From Streptosporangium minutum (GTDB lineage Bacteria > Actinomycetota > Actinomycetes > Streptosporangiales > Streptosporangiaceae), in NCBI RefSeq assembly GCF_002149035.1, contig NZ_NGFP01000010.1:1-64000 (forward strand): a stretch of DNA of 64,000 bases. Direction: 5' to 3'. Position numbers and translations under genes: made by a program. The notes beneath the pieces are model-generated. The model worked only from the letters and a program-made list of their open reading frames with translations. It ran no database searches and was not told the DNA's origin. Position 1 is the stretch's first letter. Each line of letters opens with the position of its first letter. Positions 33,262 through 41,187 of the stretch are shown piece by piece.

Positions 33262-34691
33262 TCCGTCTCGTCGAGCAGGGGGAACGGGAGATGGACCGGG
33301 GAGGAGGCGACCAGGCCGAGATCGGCGGCCAGGCCGCGCACGTCCACCGCCTCCAGATGGGCCAGGGCCGCCGCGCCGATCCGGTGCCACACCTGGTGCG
33401 CCTGGTCGGCGGGCTGGTCGCAGATCGCGCCCAGCACCGTGCCCTGCCGCTGCCGCAGGGCGGCGAGCAGCTTCCGCCAGTCGTGCCGGTGGGGGCAGGG
33501 CAGGATCCTGGACTGGTCGGTGCGAGCCGGGTGCGGTGGGAGGCCTCCGACGGTGAGGATGACGGCGGGCGCCGGATCCGCCCGGCCGAGCCGTTCGACC
33601 ACCACGGCGAGCATGTCCTCAAGCTGCGCCGCGTGGGGATGGTACGGATATCCCCTGGCCACCGCTCCCCGTTCCTCCAGCGCGCCGAGTGCGTTCAGAG
33701 CCTCTCCCGCGCCGGCCTCCCAGGCCGCGATCCGCACCGGGAACTCCGGCGCCGACGGGTCGTACGAGTGCGCCGCGTAGGCGAGGAGGGAGACCCGGAG
33801 CAGGCCACCGAGCTCGCCGGAGGCAGAGCTGATCATCTGGCGTGCCCGGCTCAGCCGTTCCGCGACCTGGTCGTCCGCTCCGCAGACCTCCACCGCGCAG
33901 ACGAGGTGCGCCGGGCCGCTGCCCCCCGCCAGCCGATCCGGGAGCGCGGCGACGAGCTGATCCCAGCCCCGAGGGTCGGGCGAGAGCGCGGGCAGGCCGG
34001 TGAACCGTACGCGGCCGGGCCGTACCAGCTCGGCGGTCACCTCATACCGGCCGGGCGCGACCGGGGCGGACTGCACGGACAGCAGCCGCGGCTTCGGACC
34101 CTGCCAGGTGACCACGGCGAACGCGGTGCCGTGCGCGCCCGCGGCTTCGCAGCGGAGGGCGACCCGGGTCCGGGCCCCCGGACGGGAGCCGAGGGGGAAG
34201 AGCTGCCTGCTGGTCAGCCGAGGTCGGCTGGTATCCGAGTCGACGAGGACGACGATCAGCTCGTACGACCTGGTCAGCGGGTCGTCGGCGATGACCTCCC
34301 GGATCAGTGCGGCGATCGGGGCTTCGGCTCGCAGCACCTGCGCGGCGGGATGTGCCGCGCGCAGCCAGGCGAGGGCCTGCTCGACCTGCGGATCAGCGGA
34401 GGACGCGGCTACGAGCATCACGTCGGCGGTGGACGAGGCGGCGCGGGCCATGCGTAGCACGGCCTCCCGGGTCTCGGCCGGATGGGTGCCCCACCCGCGT
34501 TCGCCCGCGAGGCCCGGCCAGGTCGCCGACCAGCTCCGGCCGCGGGGGCGGCCGTTGTCGTCCCGGTGGAGCAGGAACGTGGTGACGCCGTCGGCGGCGA
34601 TCTCCACCAGGGTGAGGCGATCGGTGTCGGCGAGGTCGGCCAGGGCCTGGGCGATCGCCTTCCTGCTCAGATCCCTGTCGGGCTCCGGCAC
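33258..34691 (-). CDS. Uncharacterised partner protein of the GTPase operon
   Basis: 477 residues, soluble, no signal or membrane segment. Alpha/beta patterns recur: LIVVLVDSDTSRPRLTSRQL near residue 155 (a DxDxS that weakly recalls a VWA metal site), AHLVCAVEVCGADDQVAERL, and AVILTVGGLPPHPARTDQSR. The last part (HRHDWRKLLAALRQRQGTV..ICDQPAD) again looks Rossmann-like. It could be a VWA-type adaptor. GGAGG is 7 bases before GTG 34691. First gene of the operon, divergent from the DUF4407/kinase genes. Confidence 0.6.
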   Translation of the reverse strand: MPEPDRDLSRKAIAQALADLADTDRLTLVEIAADGVTTFLLHRDDNGRPRGRSWSATWPGLAGERGWGTHPAETREAVLRMARAASSTADVMLVAASSADPQVEQALAWLRAAHPAAQVLRAEAPIAALIREVIADDPLTRSYELIVVLVDSDTSRPRLTSRQLFPLGSRPGARTRVALRCEAAGAHGTAFAVVTWQGPKPRLLSVQSAPVAPGRYEVTAELVRPGRVRFTGLPALSPDPRGWDQLVAALPDRLAGGSGPAHLVCAVEVCGADDQVAERLSRARQMISSASGELGGLLRVSLLAYAAHSYDPSAPEFPVRIAAWEAGAGEALNALGALEERGAVARGYPYHPHAAQLEDMLAVVVERLGRADPAPAVILTVGGLPPHPARTDQSRILPCPHRHDWRKLLAALRQRQGTVLGAICDQPADQAHQVWHRIGAAALAHLEAVDVRGLAADLGLVASSPVHLPFPLLDETE

Positions 34692-34927
34692 GAGGAGTCC
34701 TCCATAGATATGTCGTATTAGCTGCGCTGCGTCCCTGGTGTCCCGATTGGTCGGCGTATATAACGTTAGGAGGTGCCGCTGGGGCGAGGTGCTGTATCGG
34801 GATTCCTCGATGAAATTCTATCGGGTATCTGTAAATACGATATTGGGCGCCTATGATATCCCCTCCGGGGAGCCGACGCCGTTCCAATCGGTGCCGACGC
34901 GATGAGACTCCCTTTGCGAGGAGGAGT

Positions 34928-36328
34928 ATGAGACGTTTCCTGAGCGCGCTGTCCGGGGTTTTGGTCGCGCTGTCAGGAGCGCGACCCGAGGTTCTCCGGA
35001 CGTGCCCGACCGAACGCGGCAAATTCGAGGGCATCGGGGGCGCCGTTCTCACCACGAGCGTGCTCGCCTTCGTCTCCATGACGTTCGCCCTCAACAGCAC
35101 GCTCAGCGTCAACATCGTCCTCGCCGTCGCCGCCGCTCTGCTGTGGGGCCTGGCGATCCTCAGCCTTGACCGGTGGCTCGTCTCCACGATCAGGGCTGAC
35201 GCGCCGAACCGCTGGGCGCTGGCCGCGCCGCGCGTCCTCGTCGCCGTCGTGCTCGGCCTGGTGATCTCCACTCCTCTGGTGCTGCAGGTTTTCAAGGCCG
35301 AGATCGACACCCAGATCACCGAGATGAAACAGCGGCGCGGTGACGCCTTCGCCGTACAGCAGGAGCAGGGCGCGGTGGGAAAGAGCGTCAGCCAGCTCCG
35401 CAAGGAGGTGGCCGATCTGCGGCAGGTGATTTCCTCCGGCGGCGACGTTCCCCTTGACATAGAACAGGACTCGAAGATAAAGGCGCTGTCCGCCCAGCGC
35501 GCCGATGAGCAGAAGCGAGCGGACAAACACTACAAAGAGTGGCAGTGCCAGCTCTATGGTGGTCCAAACTGCATCAAAAAGGGCAATGGTCCACTCGCTC
35601 AGGAGAGCCGGCGTGCGTACGAAAAAGACAAGGGGCGCATCGAGCTGCTCACCCGGCAGATAGAGGACCGAAAGCGGGAGTTGAACGCGACCGGGGAACA
35701 GGCCAAGGGGACACGGCTCGCCGCCGCGGAGGAGGCCCTGCCCAAGGCCCAGCGCCAGCTCGACGCCGCGGTCGAGCAGCAGGCCCGGATCCAGCGGTCC
35801 TTCGACGAGGACAACCTGGCCACCGACGGGCTGCTCATCCGGCTCCGGGCGCTCAACGAGCTGACCGGCAAGGACATCACCCTCAGCATGGCCCGGCTGC
35901 TGCTGTTCGCGTTGTTCCTGCTCATCGAATGTCTGCCGGTCGCGGTGAAGCTCATGCAGCGGCCCGGCATCTATGAGAAGGCGCTCGCGCTCGCCGAGCG
36001 CCAGGAGCTGGACGGCATGCGCGATGAGTTCGGTGTTCGCGCCGGGTCCCGGTCCCGGCCGGCGGAGCCCGGCGGGTCGGACAGCGTCTGGAGCATCTGG
36101 TCGCCCCGGGAGGACACCTCGCGACGGCCCGGCGCCGCCTTCGGGGAGGAGACGCGGCCACCCCGAGGACCGAACGGCACCCAGGCCGAGTCGGCTGACC
36201 CCGGCTACGAGTACGGGCCCATGGAAGACCAGGCCCTGCGTGGCATGACGGACACCCGCATCATGCGGAGACCGGGACCGGGTGCGGAGCGCTCGGGCGG
36301 GATCGAACTGCTCCCCGACGAGGACTGA
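34928..36328 (+). CDS. DUF4407 coiled-coil membrane protein
   Basis: 466 residues. Three membrane segments near the start (about 35-57, 60-80, 97-118), a long coiled coil (about 120-310, rich in Glu, Lys and Gln), and a fourth membrane segment (about 321-341, LLLFALFLLIECLPVAVKLM). After these comes a Pro/Arg-rich cytoplasmic tail (about 370-466). The coil would project outward between TM3 and TM4. ATG 34928 has GAGGAGGAG right before it. Ten bases separate it from the kinase gene, so its tail, which is rich in Ser and Thr, is a plausible kinase substrate. Confidence 0.8.
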   Translation: MRRFLSALSGVLVALSGARPEVLRTCPTERGKFEGIGGAVLTTSVLAFVSMTFALNSTLSVNIVLAVAAALLWGLAILSLDRWLVSTIRADAPNRWALAAPRVLVAVVLGLVISTPLVLQVFKAEIDTQITEMKQRRGDAFAVQQEQGAVGKSVSQLRKEVADLRQVISSGGDVPLDIEQDSKIKALSAQRADEQKRADKHYKEWQCQLYGGPNCIKKGNGPLAQESRRAYEKDKGRIELLTRQIEDRKRELNATGEQAKGTRLAAAEEALPKAQRQLDAAVEQQARIQRSFDEDNLATDGLLIRLRALNELTGKDITLSMARLLLFALFLLIECLPVAVKLMQRPGIYEKALALAERQELDGMRDEFGVRAGSRSRPAEPGGSDSVWSIWSPREDTSRRPGAAFGEETRPPRGPNGTQAESADPGYEYGPMEDQALRGMTDTRIMRRPGPGAERSGGIELLPDED

Positions 36329-36337
36329 GGCCACCGG

Positions 36338-37771
36338 ATGACGGCACGAATCGTCCAAGGCCGGTACGAGCTGAGGTCCCGGCTCGGCAGGGGCGGCATG
36401 GGCACGGTGTGGCTCGCCTGGGACCGGACGCTGCGGCGATCCGTCGCGCTCAAAGAGGTCGTGCTGGCGCCGTACGGCGAGGACATGGCCGTACGGCGGA
36501 AGAGGGCGCTGAGCGAAGCGCGTGCCGCCGCGCGGATCCGGCATCCGGCGGTCGTCGACATCTACGACGCCTTCATGGACGACGGATCGCCGTGGATCGT
36601 CATGGAGTACATCGAGGGCACGTCGCTGGACCGCCGGATCGAGCGGCAGACCCTCTCCCGGCGGCAGGTCCTCTCCGAGCGGGAGATCACCCGGGTGGGA
36701 CGTGAGGTGCTGGACGGACTGGCCGCCGTGCACGACGCGCAGGTGCTGCACCGGGACGTCAAACCGGCCAACATCATCGTTGATCCCGACGACCGGGTCT
36801 TCCTGGTCGACTTCGGTATCGCGCGGATCTCCGGGGAGAGCGGCCTCACGTCGGCCAACATGCTGCTCGGAACCATCGAGTTCATGGCGCCGGAACGGAT
36901 CGACGGGCACGTGGTGGGGCCGGCGTCGGACTTGTGGTCGCTGGGAGTGACGCTGTTCTGCGCGCTGGAGGGCTACTCGCCGTTCCTCCGTGACAGCCCG
37001 CTCGAAACGGTGCGGGCGGTCACCGCCGGCCGGCCTCCGCGCTTCCGGCGACCGGGTCCGCTCGCCGACGCGATCGCCGGCCTGCTCGTCACCGCCCCCG
37101 CTCGGCGGATGGGGGCGGCCGAGCTGGGGCGGCGGCTGGACACGATCCTCGCGGGCCCGGCGCCGCGGCCCCATGAACGGCAGGAGCCGGAGCGGCGCAC
37201 CGGCCCGGGAACGGGCCAGGAGGCACGGCGCGGACACGGTGCGCACGGCTCGGGGCCGGTCCGGGATCCGGCCCGGGCGGGGGAAGGCCGCGACGGCGGA
37301 AGCCCGCTGCTCGATCGGCCCCGCCAGGAGGCCGCCACCCTGCTCGGCTCGATGGAGCCGAAGGCCGCCGGGCGGCTCCTGGGCGGCGCGGCGGAAGCGT
37401 CGGGCACGGCAGCCGAGGTGCTGGCGCTGCTGCCGCCGCCGCGAGCCGCGCGGGTGATCGACCACATGCCCCCGCATCGGGCGGCCAGGCTGGTGGGCGC
37501 GATGCCCCCCAGCCGGAGCGCGAGCATCCTGGCGCACACGGATGACCGTGTCACGGCCGCTGTCCTCGGCGCGCTCGGCATCGTCCCCGCCGCGGTCCGC
37601 CTGGTGGAGGCGATGACGGTGCGGCGCGCCTGCCGGGTGCTCGGATACGTGCCGCCCGCCGTCGTCGCGGAACTGCTGTCCGCGACCTCGGACGGCCGTG
37701 CCGATCGGCTCCTCGACGGGCTCAGCCGCGCCGTACGCGACGAGATCGCCCGCCTGACCGGCGGAGCGTGA
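36338..37771 (+). CDS. Serine/threonine protein kinase with MgtE-N-like C-terminal repeats
   Basis: 477 residues. A Hanks-type kinase (about 7-260): glycine loop LGRGGMGTVW, VALKE lysine, VLHRDVKPANIIV (catalytic loop, about 137-149), DFGIAR, and a GTIEFMAPE activation end. The linker is disordered and rich in Gly, Arg and Glu (about 265-325). The C-terminus (about 330-475) is built of repeated short helices, with LGSMEPKAAGRLLGG, IDHMPPHRAARLVGAMPPSR and LGYVPPAVVAELLSA, like the superhelical N-domain of MgtE. No membrane segment or PASTA repeat is present. It probably reports to, or acts on, the DUF4407 membrane protein just upstream. Confidence 0.88.
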   Translation: MTARIVQGRYELRSRLGRGGMGTVWLAWDRTLRRSVALKEVVLAPYGEDMAVRRKRALSEARAAARIRHPAVVDIYDAFMDDGSPWIVMEYIEGTSLDRRIERQTLSRRQVLSEREITRVGREVLDGLAAVHDAQVLHRDVKPANIIVDPDDRVFLVDFGIARISGESGLTSANMLLGTIEFMAPERIDGHVVGPASDLWSLGVTLFCALEGYSPFLRDSPLETVRAVTAGRPPRFRRPGPLADAIAGLLVTAPARRMGAAELGRRLDTILAGPAPRPHERQEPERRTGPGTGQEARRGHGAHGSGPVRDPARAGEGRDGGSPLLDRPRQEAATLLGSMEPKAAGRLLGGAAEASGTAAEVLALLPPPRAARVIDHMPPHRAARLVGAMPPSRSASILAHTDDRVTAAVLGALGIVPAAVRLVEAMTVRRACRVLGYVPPAVVAELLSATSDGRADRLLDGLSRAVRDEIARLTGGA

Positions 37772-37910
37772 CGGTGTCGGCTCCGCCTGGGGCGGTGCGT
37801 CGGAGGGGCCGGGGACACGAGTGGACGGACGGCGGCCGGCGAGCATGCCGCGGTCCCGTGGTGCGCATGACGTCGCCACGCCCTCACGCCACGCGACCAG
37901 CGCCCGGTGG

Positions 37911-38522
37911 TCAAGTGGATTGGTCGGCGTCAGCGGCGAGCCCGGCGAGGAAGTCGTCGACGAGCTCGATCTGGTGCTCCGGCGGGAGCCTGTCCGGGGC
38001 GAAGAGCGCCTGCACCACCAGGCCGTGCGTGAAGGACAGCGCGGTCGTCGCCAGCCGCCACGCGTCGGCCCGGGCGGGCAGCTCGCCCAGGCGCTGCGCG
38101 TCCTCGATCGCGGCGCGCAGCACCGCGCGGATGCGCTCGTACCGGGTGGCCTGCGCCGCGAAGAGCGCGGGGTCGGAGAGCGCCACGTCCCAGGAGCCGA
38201 CCCAGATCCGGTTGATCGCCACCCCGTCCGGCGTCAGCGGGAGTATGTCGAGCAGGTGGATGCGGAGTGCGGGCAGTCCGGTCGCGGCGGGCGCCTCCAG
38301 GCGCGGGCGCTGCCGCGTGCGTGCCTCCAGGATGTCGAGGGCGTGCGCGATCAGCTCGTGCTTGCCCGCGAAGTAGTGCGTGACGAGCCCGGTGGAGGCC
38401 CCCATGGCCGCCGCGACCGCGCGCAGGGTGAGACCGGCGAACCCGTGCTCGGCGAGGACCCGCCAGACCGCCTCGGAGACGTCGTGGCGGCGGGCGTCGT
38501 GGTCGGTGCGGGCGGGGCTCAT
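37911..38522 (-). CDS. TetR family regulator (BetI-like C-terminus)
   Basis: 203 residues. The HTH reads VSEAVWRVLAEHGFAGLTLR, then VAAAMGASTGLVTHYFAGKHELI. The C-terminal domain (RIHLLDILPLTPDGVAINRI) is of the TetR_C_6/BetI type. It is divergent from a GNAT acetyltransferase, and a palindrome between them is its likely operator. ATG start. Confidence 0.9.
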   Translation of the reverse strand: MSPARTDHDARRHDVSEAVWRVLAEHGFAGLTLRAVAAAMGASTGLVTHYFAGKHELIAHALDILEARTRQRPRLEAPAATGLPALRIHLLDILPLTPDGVAINRIWVGSWDVALSDPALFAAQATRYERIRAVLRAAIEDAQRLGELPARADAWRLATTALSFTHGLVVQALFAPDRLPPEHQIELVDDFLAGLAADADQST

Positions 38523-38537
38523 GGTCTACTAGCCTAC

Positions 38538-38555
38538 ATACCGAACGTTTGTTAT
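38538..38555. promoter_or_regulatory. TetR operator between the regulator and GNAT genes
   Basis: ATACCGAACGTTTGTTAT, an 18-base palindrome around AACGTT with 7 of 9 positions symmetric. It overlaps an upstream candidate start of the GNAT gene, which supports the later start at 38575. Confidence 0.6.
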
Positions 38556-38574
38556 GAATGTGCCCGGAGGTCCG

Positions 38575-39159
38575 ATGTTCGCCCTTCCCCTCACCGACCG
38601 CGCGGAACTGCGGCCCCTTGAGCCGTGGCTGGCCGAGGAGTTCCTCGCCAACCTCGACCGGGCGCGCGAGCACATCTCGCCGTGGGTGTCGCCGACCTTC
38701 GTCGCCACCGACCTCGCCGAGGCCCGTGCGGTGCTGCGGCGCTACGCCGACAGGCGGGCACAGGACGCGGGCGGCATCTGGGGGATCTGGCTGGAGGGCA
38801 CACTCGTCGGCGGCGTGCTGTTCGTGTCGTTCGACGCCGCGCTGGGCGTCTGCGAGGCGGGCTGCTGGCTCGAACCCGGCGCGGAGGGCAACGGGTTGAT
38901 CACCCGCGCCGCCGAGCGGATCGTCGGCTGGGCGGTGAACGAGCGCGGCATCCAGCGCGTCGAGTGGCGCACCAACGCCGACAACGCGCGCAGCATCAAC
39001 GTCGCCAAGCGGCTGGGCATGACCCGCGACGGCACCCTGCGGCAGGCCTACCCGCGCGAGGGCCGGCGCATCGACATCGAGGTCTGGTCGGTGCTCGCCG
39101 ACGAGTGGCGCGCCCGCGAGGCGCGGAGCGACGCGGGCGCGGCCGGCTCGGCGAGCTGA
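38575..39159 (+). CDS. GNAT family N-acetyltransferase (RimJ/RimL type)
   Basis: 194 residues, a single acetyltransferase domain that uses acetyl-CoA. Seen are WLEGTLVGGVLFVSFDAALG, the CoA-binding region GNGLITRAAERIVGWAVNER, and the GIQRVEWRTNADNARSINVA segment with SINVAKRLGM, typical of RimJ/L enzymes. CGGAGG precedes ATG 38575 by 4 bases. The acceptor may be a protein N-terminus or a small molecule. Divergent TetR control is likely. Confidence 0.88.
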   Translation: MFALPLTDRAELRPLEPWLAEEFLANLDRAREHISPWVSPTFVATDLAEARAVLRRYADRRAQDAGGIWGIWLEGTLVGGVLFVSFDAALGVCEAGCWLEPGAEGNGLITRAAERIVGWAVNERGIQRVEWRTNADNARSINVAKRLGMTRDGTLRQAYPREGRRIDIEVWSVLADEWRAREARSDAGAAGSAS

Positions 39160-39241
39160 GGCCGGTCTTTTCCGCCGCCGCGCGGGGCGACCACTCGCGC
39201 CCGTCCGGGTCGGGGACGGCGGCGGCATGACGCCTGGAACG

Positions 39242-40018
39242 TCAGATGAGCGCGGGCTCGTCGGTGAGGGCGACGCGGATGGCCGACGGATCGTCGCCGG
39301 GGAGCGGAACGGCGAACACCGCCGTACGCCCTCCGGCCGCGTAGACCACGAACCGCAGGCCGTCCTCGTCCCACACGTCCTGGACGTCCGAGGTGAGCCG
39401 CGCGGACGCCGAGCAGTAGGCGGGGCTGAGATAGAGGAGGCGCATCGTGACCTCCAGCGGGATCTCCTGTGAGGAGGGTACGGCGAGCGGCTTGCGCAGC
39501 CGTACGAGAAGCCGGCGCAGGGGCATCAGCCAGTGGCGGTCCAGCTCAGCCGAGAGCCCCAGCAGGGCGACGGCCTCCGCCAGGCCCAGCACCACGAGCC
39601 ACGGGTCCACCGGATACAGCCGCGCCTGGACCGCCACGAGGCTCATGACGAGCAGAAGTCCCGCCCGGGCGAATCCGCGCCAGTTCACGGGCCGCGAGTG
39701 CGCGCCCAGACAGCCGCACGACGAGGCGGGCGCGGCCAGGTGCGCGTAGGTGAGATAGACCAGGAATCCCGTGGAGAGCACGGCCGCGGCCGCACCCTCC
39801 ACGGGGAGGGCGGGCGGCAGCAGCAACGCGACCGCCACAGCGAGCTCCAGCACTCCGACGAGCCGGAGTGCGGGGACCGCGCGCGCCGAGCCGACCAGCC
39901 GGCCCAGGGCGGTCTGCCCGGCCTGCGCCCGCATCCGCCGGTCGAGCAGTTTCATCAGGGCGGCCCAGAGCAGGAAGAGGCCGATCACGTACGGCTGCAG
40001 CGCGGCGATCCCATACAT
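39242..40018 (-). CDS. MauE/DoxX family redox-associated membrane protein, first copy
   Basis: 258 residues. At least four membrane segments (about 8-22, 50-70, 80-95, 115-132, and one near 145). MauE-type cysteines are in the APASSCGCLGAHS loop (about 98-110), the C-x-C pair thought to handle disulfides. A soluble C-terminal part (about 175-258) is added. MauE proteins help to form disulfides in secreted proteins. It ends a three-gene operon that starts with a 15-cysteine protein, which is a fitting client. Confidence 0.8.
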   Translation of the reverse strand: MYGIAALQPYVIGLFLLWAALMKLLDRRMRAQAGQTALGRLVGSARAVPALRLVGVLELAVAVALLLPPALPVEGAAAAVLSTGFLVYLTYAHLAAPASSCGCLGAHSRPVNWRGFARAGLLLVMSLVAVQARLYPVDPWLVVLGLAEAVALLGLSAELDRHWLMPLRRLLVRLRKPLAVPSSQEIPLEVTMRLLYLSPAYCSASARLTSDVQDVWDEDGLRFVVYAAGGRTAVFAVPLPGDDPSAIRVALTDEPALI

Positions 40019-40027
40019 CTGTCGCTC

Positions 40028-40624
40028 CTAGTGAGGGGAGAAGACGGTGGCGATGTCGACTTCGTTGGTGTCCGGCCGCCAGGCGCCCAGGATCTGCACG
40101 TGCTGGCCCACGCGCAGCAGCGACAGGTCGGCCGAGGGCGGCGCGTCGGAGTAGACGGCGATCGACTTGCCCGCCACGCGGTGGCAGAGGACCTCCTGTC
40201 CCTTGTGGTCGAGATGGATCTTCTCGCTGGTGATGTTGCTGACGTGCCCCTTGATGTTGACGATGTTGAGCCAGACCGACTCGGCGGCCAGCACCCCGTC
40301 GGGCATGCGGACGCCCCGGGCGTAGAGGCCGTCACCGGGCCTGGCCTGGTCGAAGCTGGTGGGGCCCAGCTTCCACAGGCTCGTTCCGTCGACGACCCTG
40401 ATGTTGTGGAACACCATGTTCGACCCCAGGACGAGCAGCGTGTTGTCCTTGATGGAACGGATCCGGCCCTCGGCGAAGTCGGGGTCGGGCGCGCCGGGCT
40501 CGACGTCGGGTGCGGCGGCGCCGAAGGCGGCCTCCGGGCCGAGTGATCCCAGCGCGGTCGCGGCGACGACGCCGGCCCCGCCTCCGAGAACGGCGGACTT
40601 GAGCAGTTGCCTTCTGCTGGTCAC
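40028..40624 (-). CDS. Tat-exported protein of unknown function
   Basis: 198 residues. A twin-arginine signal (TSRRQLLKSAVLGGGAGVVA) with cleavage near GAAAPD. The mature part is beta-rich and contains two related segments: RIRSIKDNTLLVLGSNMVFH and HVSNITSEKIHLDHKGQEVL, each of the kind seen in small OB-like (DUF5666-type) domains. Only one cysteine is visible, so it is not itself disulfide-rich. It lies 9 bases after the cysteine-rich gene and 9 bases before the MauE gene. Confidence 0.7.
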   Translation of the reverse strand: MTSRRQLLKSAVLGGGAGVVAATALGSLGPEAAFGAAAPDVEPGAPDPDFAEGRIRSIKDNTLLVLGSNMVFHNIRVVDGTSLWKLGPTSFDQARPGDGLYARGVRMPDGVLAAESVWLNIVNIKGHVSNITSEKIHLDHKGQEVLCHRVAGKSIAVYSDAPPSADLSLLRVGQHVQILGAWRPDTNEVDIATVFSPH

Positions 40625-40633
40625 GACGGCCTC

Positions 40634-41083
40634 CTAGGGGGTCGAGATCTCACATGGCCGGAGGCCGGTCGACAGGCTGGCGATCCGGCTGTAGGCGGCC
40701 GGGGTCAGGTCGATGATGCGGTCGGTGGCGCAGGTCGCGCCGCAGCAGCTGCGCTCGCCGCAGAACAGGTCCGTCTGCGGGCCGCAGTCGGCGATGGAGG
40801 TGACGACGCTGGTGCCGCTGCACAGCGCGGTGATCCGGTGCTGGAAGCCGCAGGTCCTGCGGCTCAGCGCGAAACCGCAGCTGTCCGGCCGGGTGATCGC
40901 CCAGCAGGCGTCCGAGGTGTTGGGCCAGGCGTGTTGCAGGTTCCCGGAGTTGCAGGTGCCGCAGGCTCCCTTGCCTGTGCTGCTGCAGGGCCCCCAGGCC
41001 GTGCCGCAGCAGAACCAGGAGACCTCTCCTCGGACGGCTGCCTGTAAGTCGATGGGCGGGTCGGTGGGCTGGCTGCGCGCCAT
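40634..41083 (-). CDS. Cysteine-rich protein, probable double-psi beta-barrel (expansin/RlpA-like)
   Basis: 149 residues with 15 cysteines. The core resembles double-psi beta-barrels of expansin and RlpA type: CGTCNSGNLQHAWPN, then SVVTSIADCGP (the barrel's D-C-G-P) and RIIDLTPAAYSRIASLSTGL. No Sec or Tat signal is visible, which is strange for a disulfide protein, so export may use another route or a partner. Start ATG 41083 has AAGGAGG six bases upstream; an ATG at 41089 abuts it. First gene of the MauE operon. Confidence 0.6.
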   Translation of the reverse strand: MARSQPTDPPIDLQAAVRGEVSWFCCGTAWGPCSSTGKGACGTCNSGNLQHAWPNTSDACWAITRPDSCGFALSRRTCGFQHRITALCSGTSVVTSIADCGPQTDLFCGERSCCGATCATDRIIDLTPAAYSRIASLSTGLRPCEISTP

Positions 41084-41139
41084 GCGCATCCTCCTTGGGG
41101 GGTGGGCTCCGACGGTTCCCGATCAGGTGGTGTAGCTAT

Positions 41140-41187
41140 ACGAAATTTTCTGACATTTCACATGAATAACATGTAATTAAATTTCGT
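41140..41187. promoter_or_regulatory. AT-rich promoter region with inverted repeat
   Basis: ACGAAATTT (41140-41148) and AAATTTCGT (41179-41187) form a perfect 9-bp inverted repeat around an AT-rich core that itself has ACATG-N5-CATGT. It lies upstream of the cysteine-rich protein operon and just inside the 3' end of the next TetR gene. Confidence 0.5.

Noticed and set aside
34973-37879. 968-codon minus-strand frame over the DUF4407 and kinase genes
   Set aside because: Both sense genes have clear domains and ribosome binding sites; the antisense protein is low-complexity.
40634-41083. Methylamine dehydrogenase small subunit (because of the MauE neighbour)
   Set aside because: The cysteine number and order differ, the Tat-type leader is missing, no large subunit or MauG is present, and the D-C-G-P and IDLTPAAY motifs fit a double-psi barrel.
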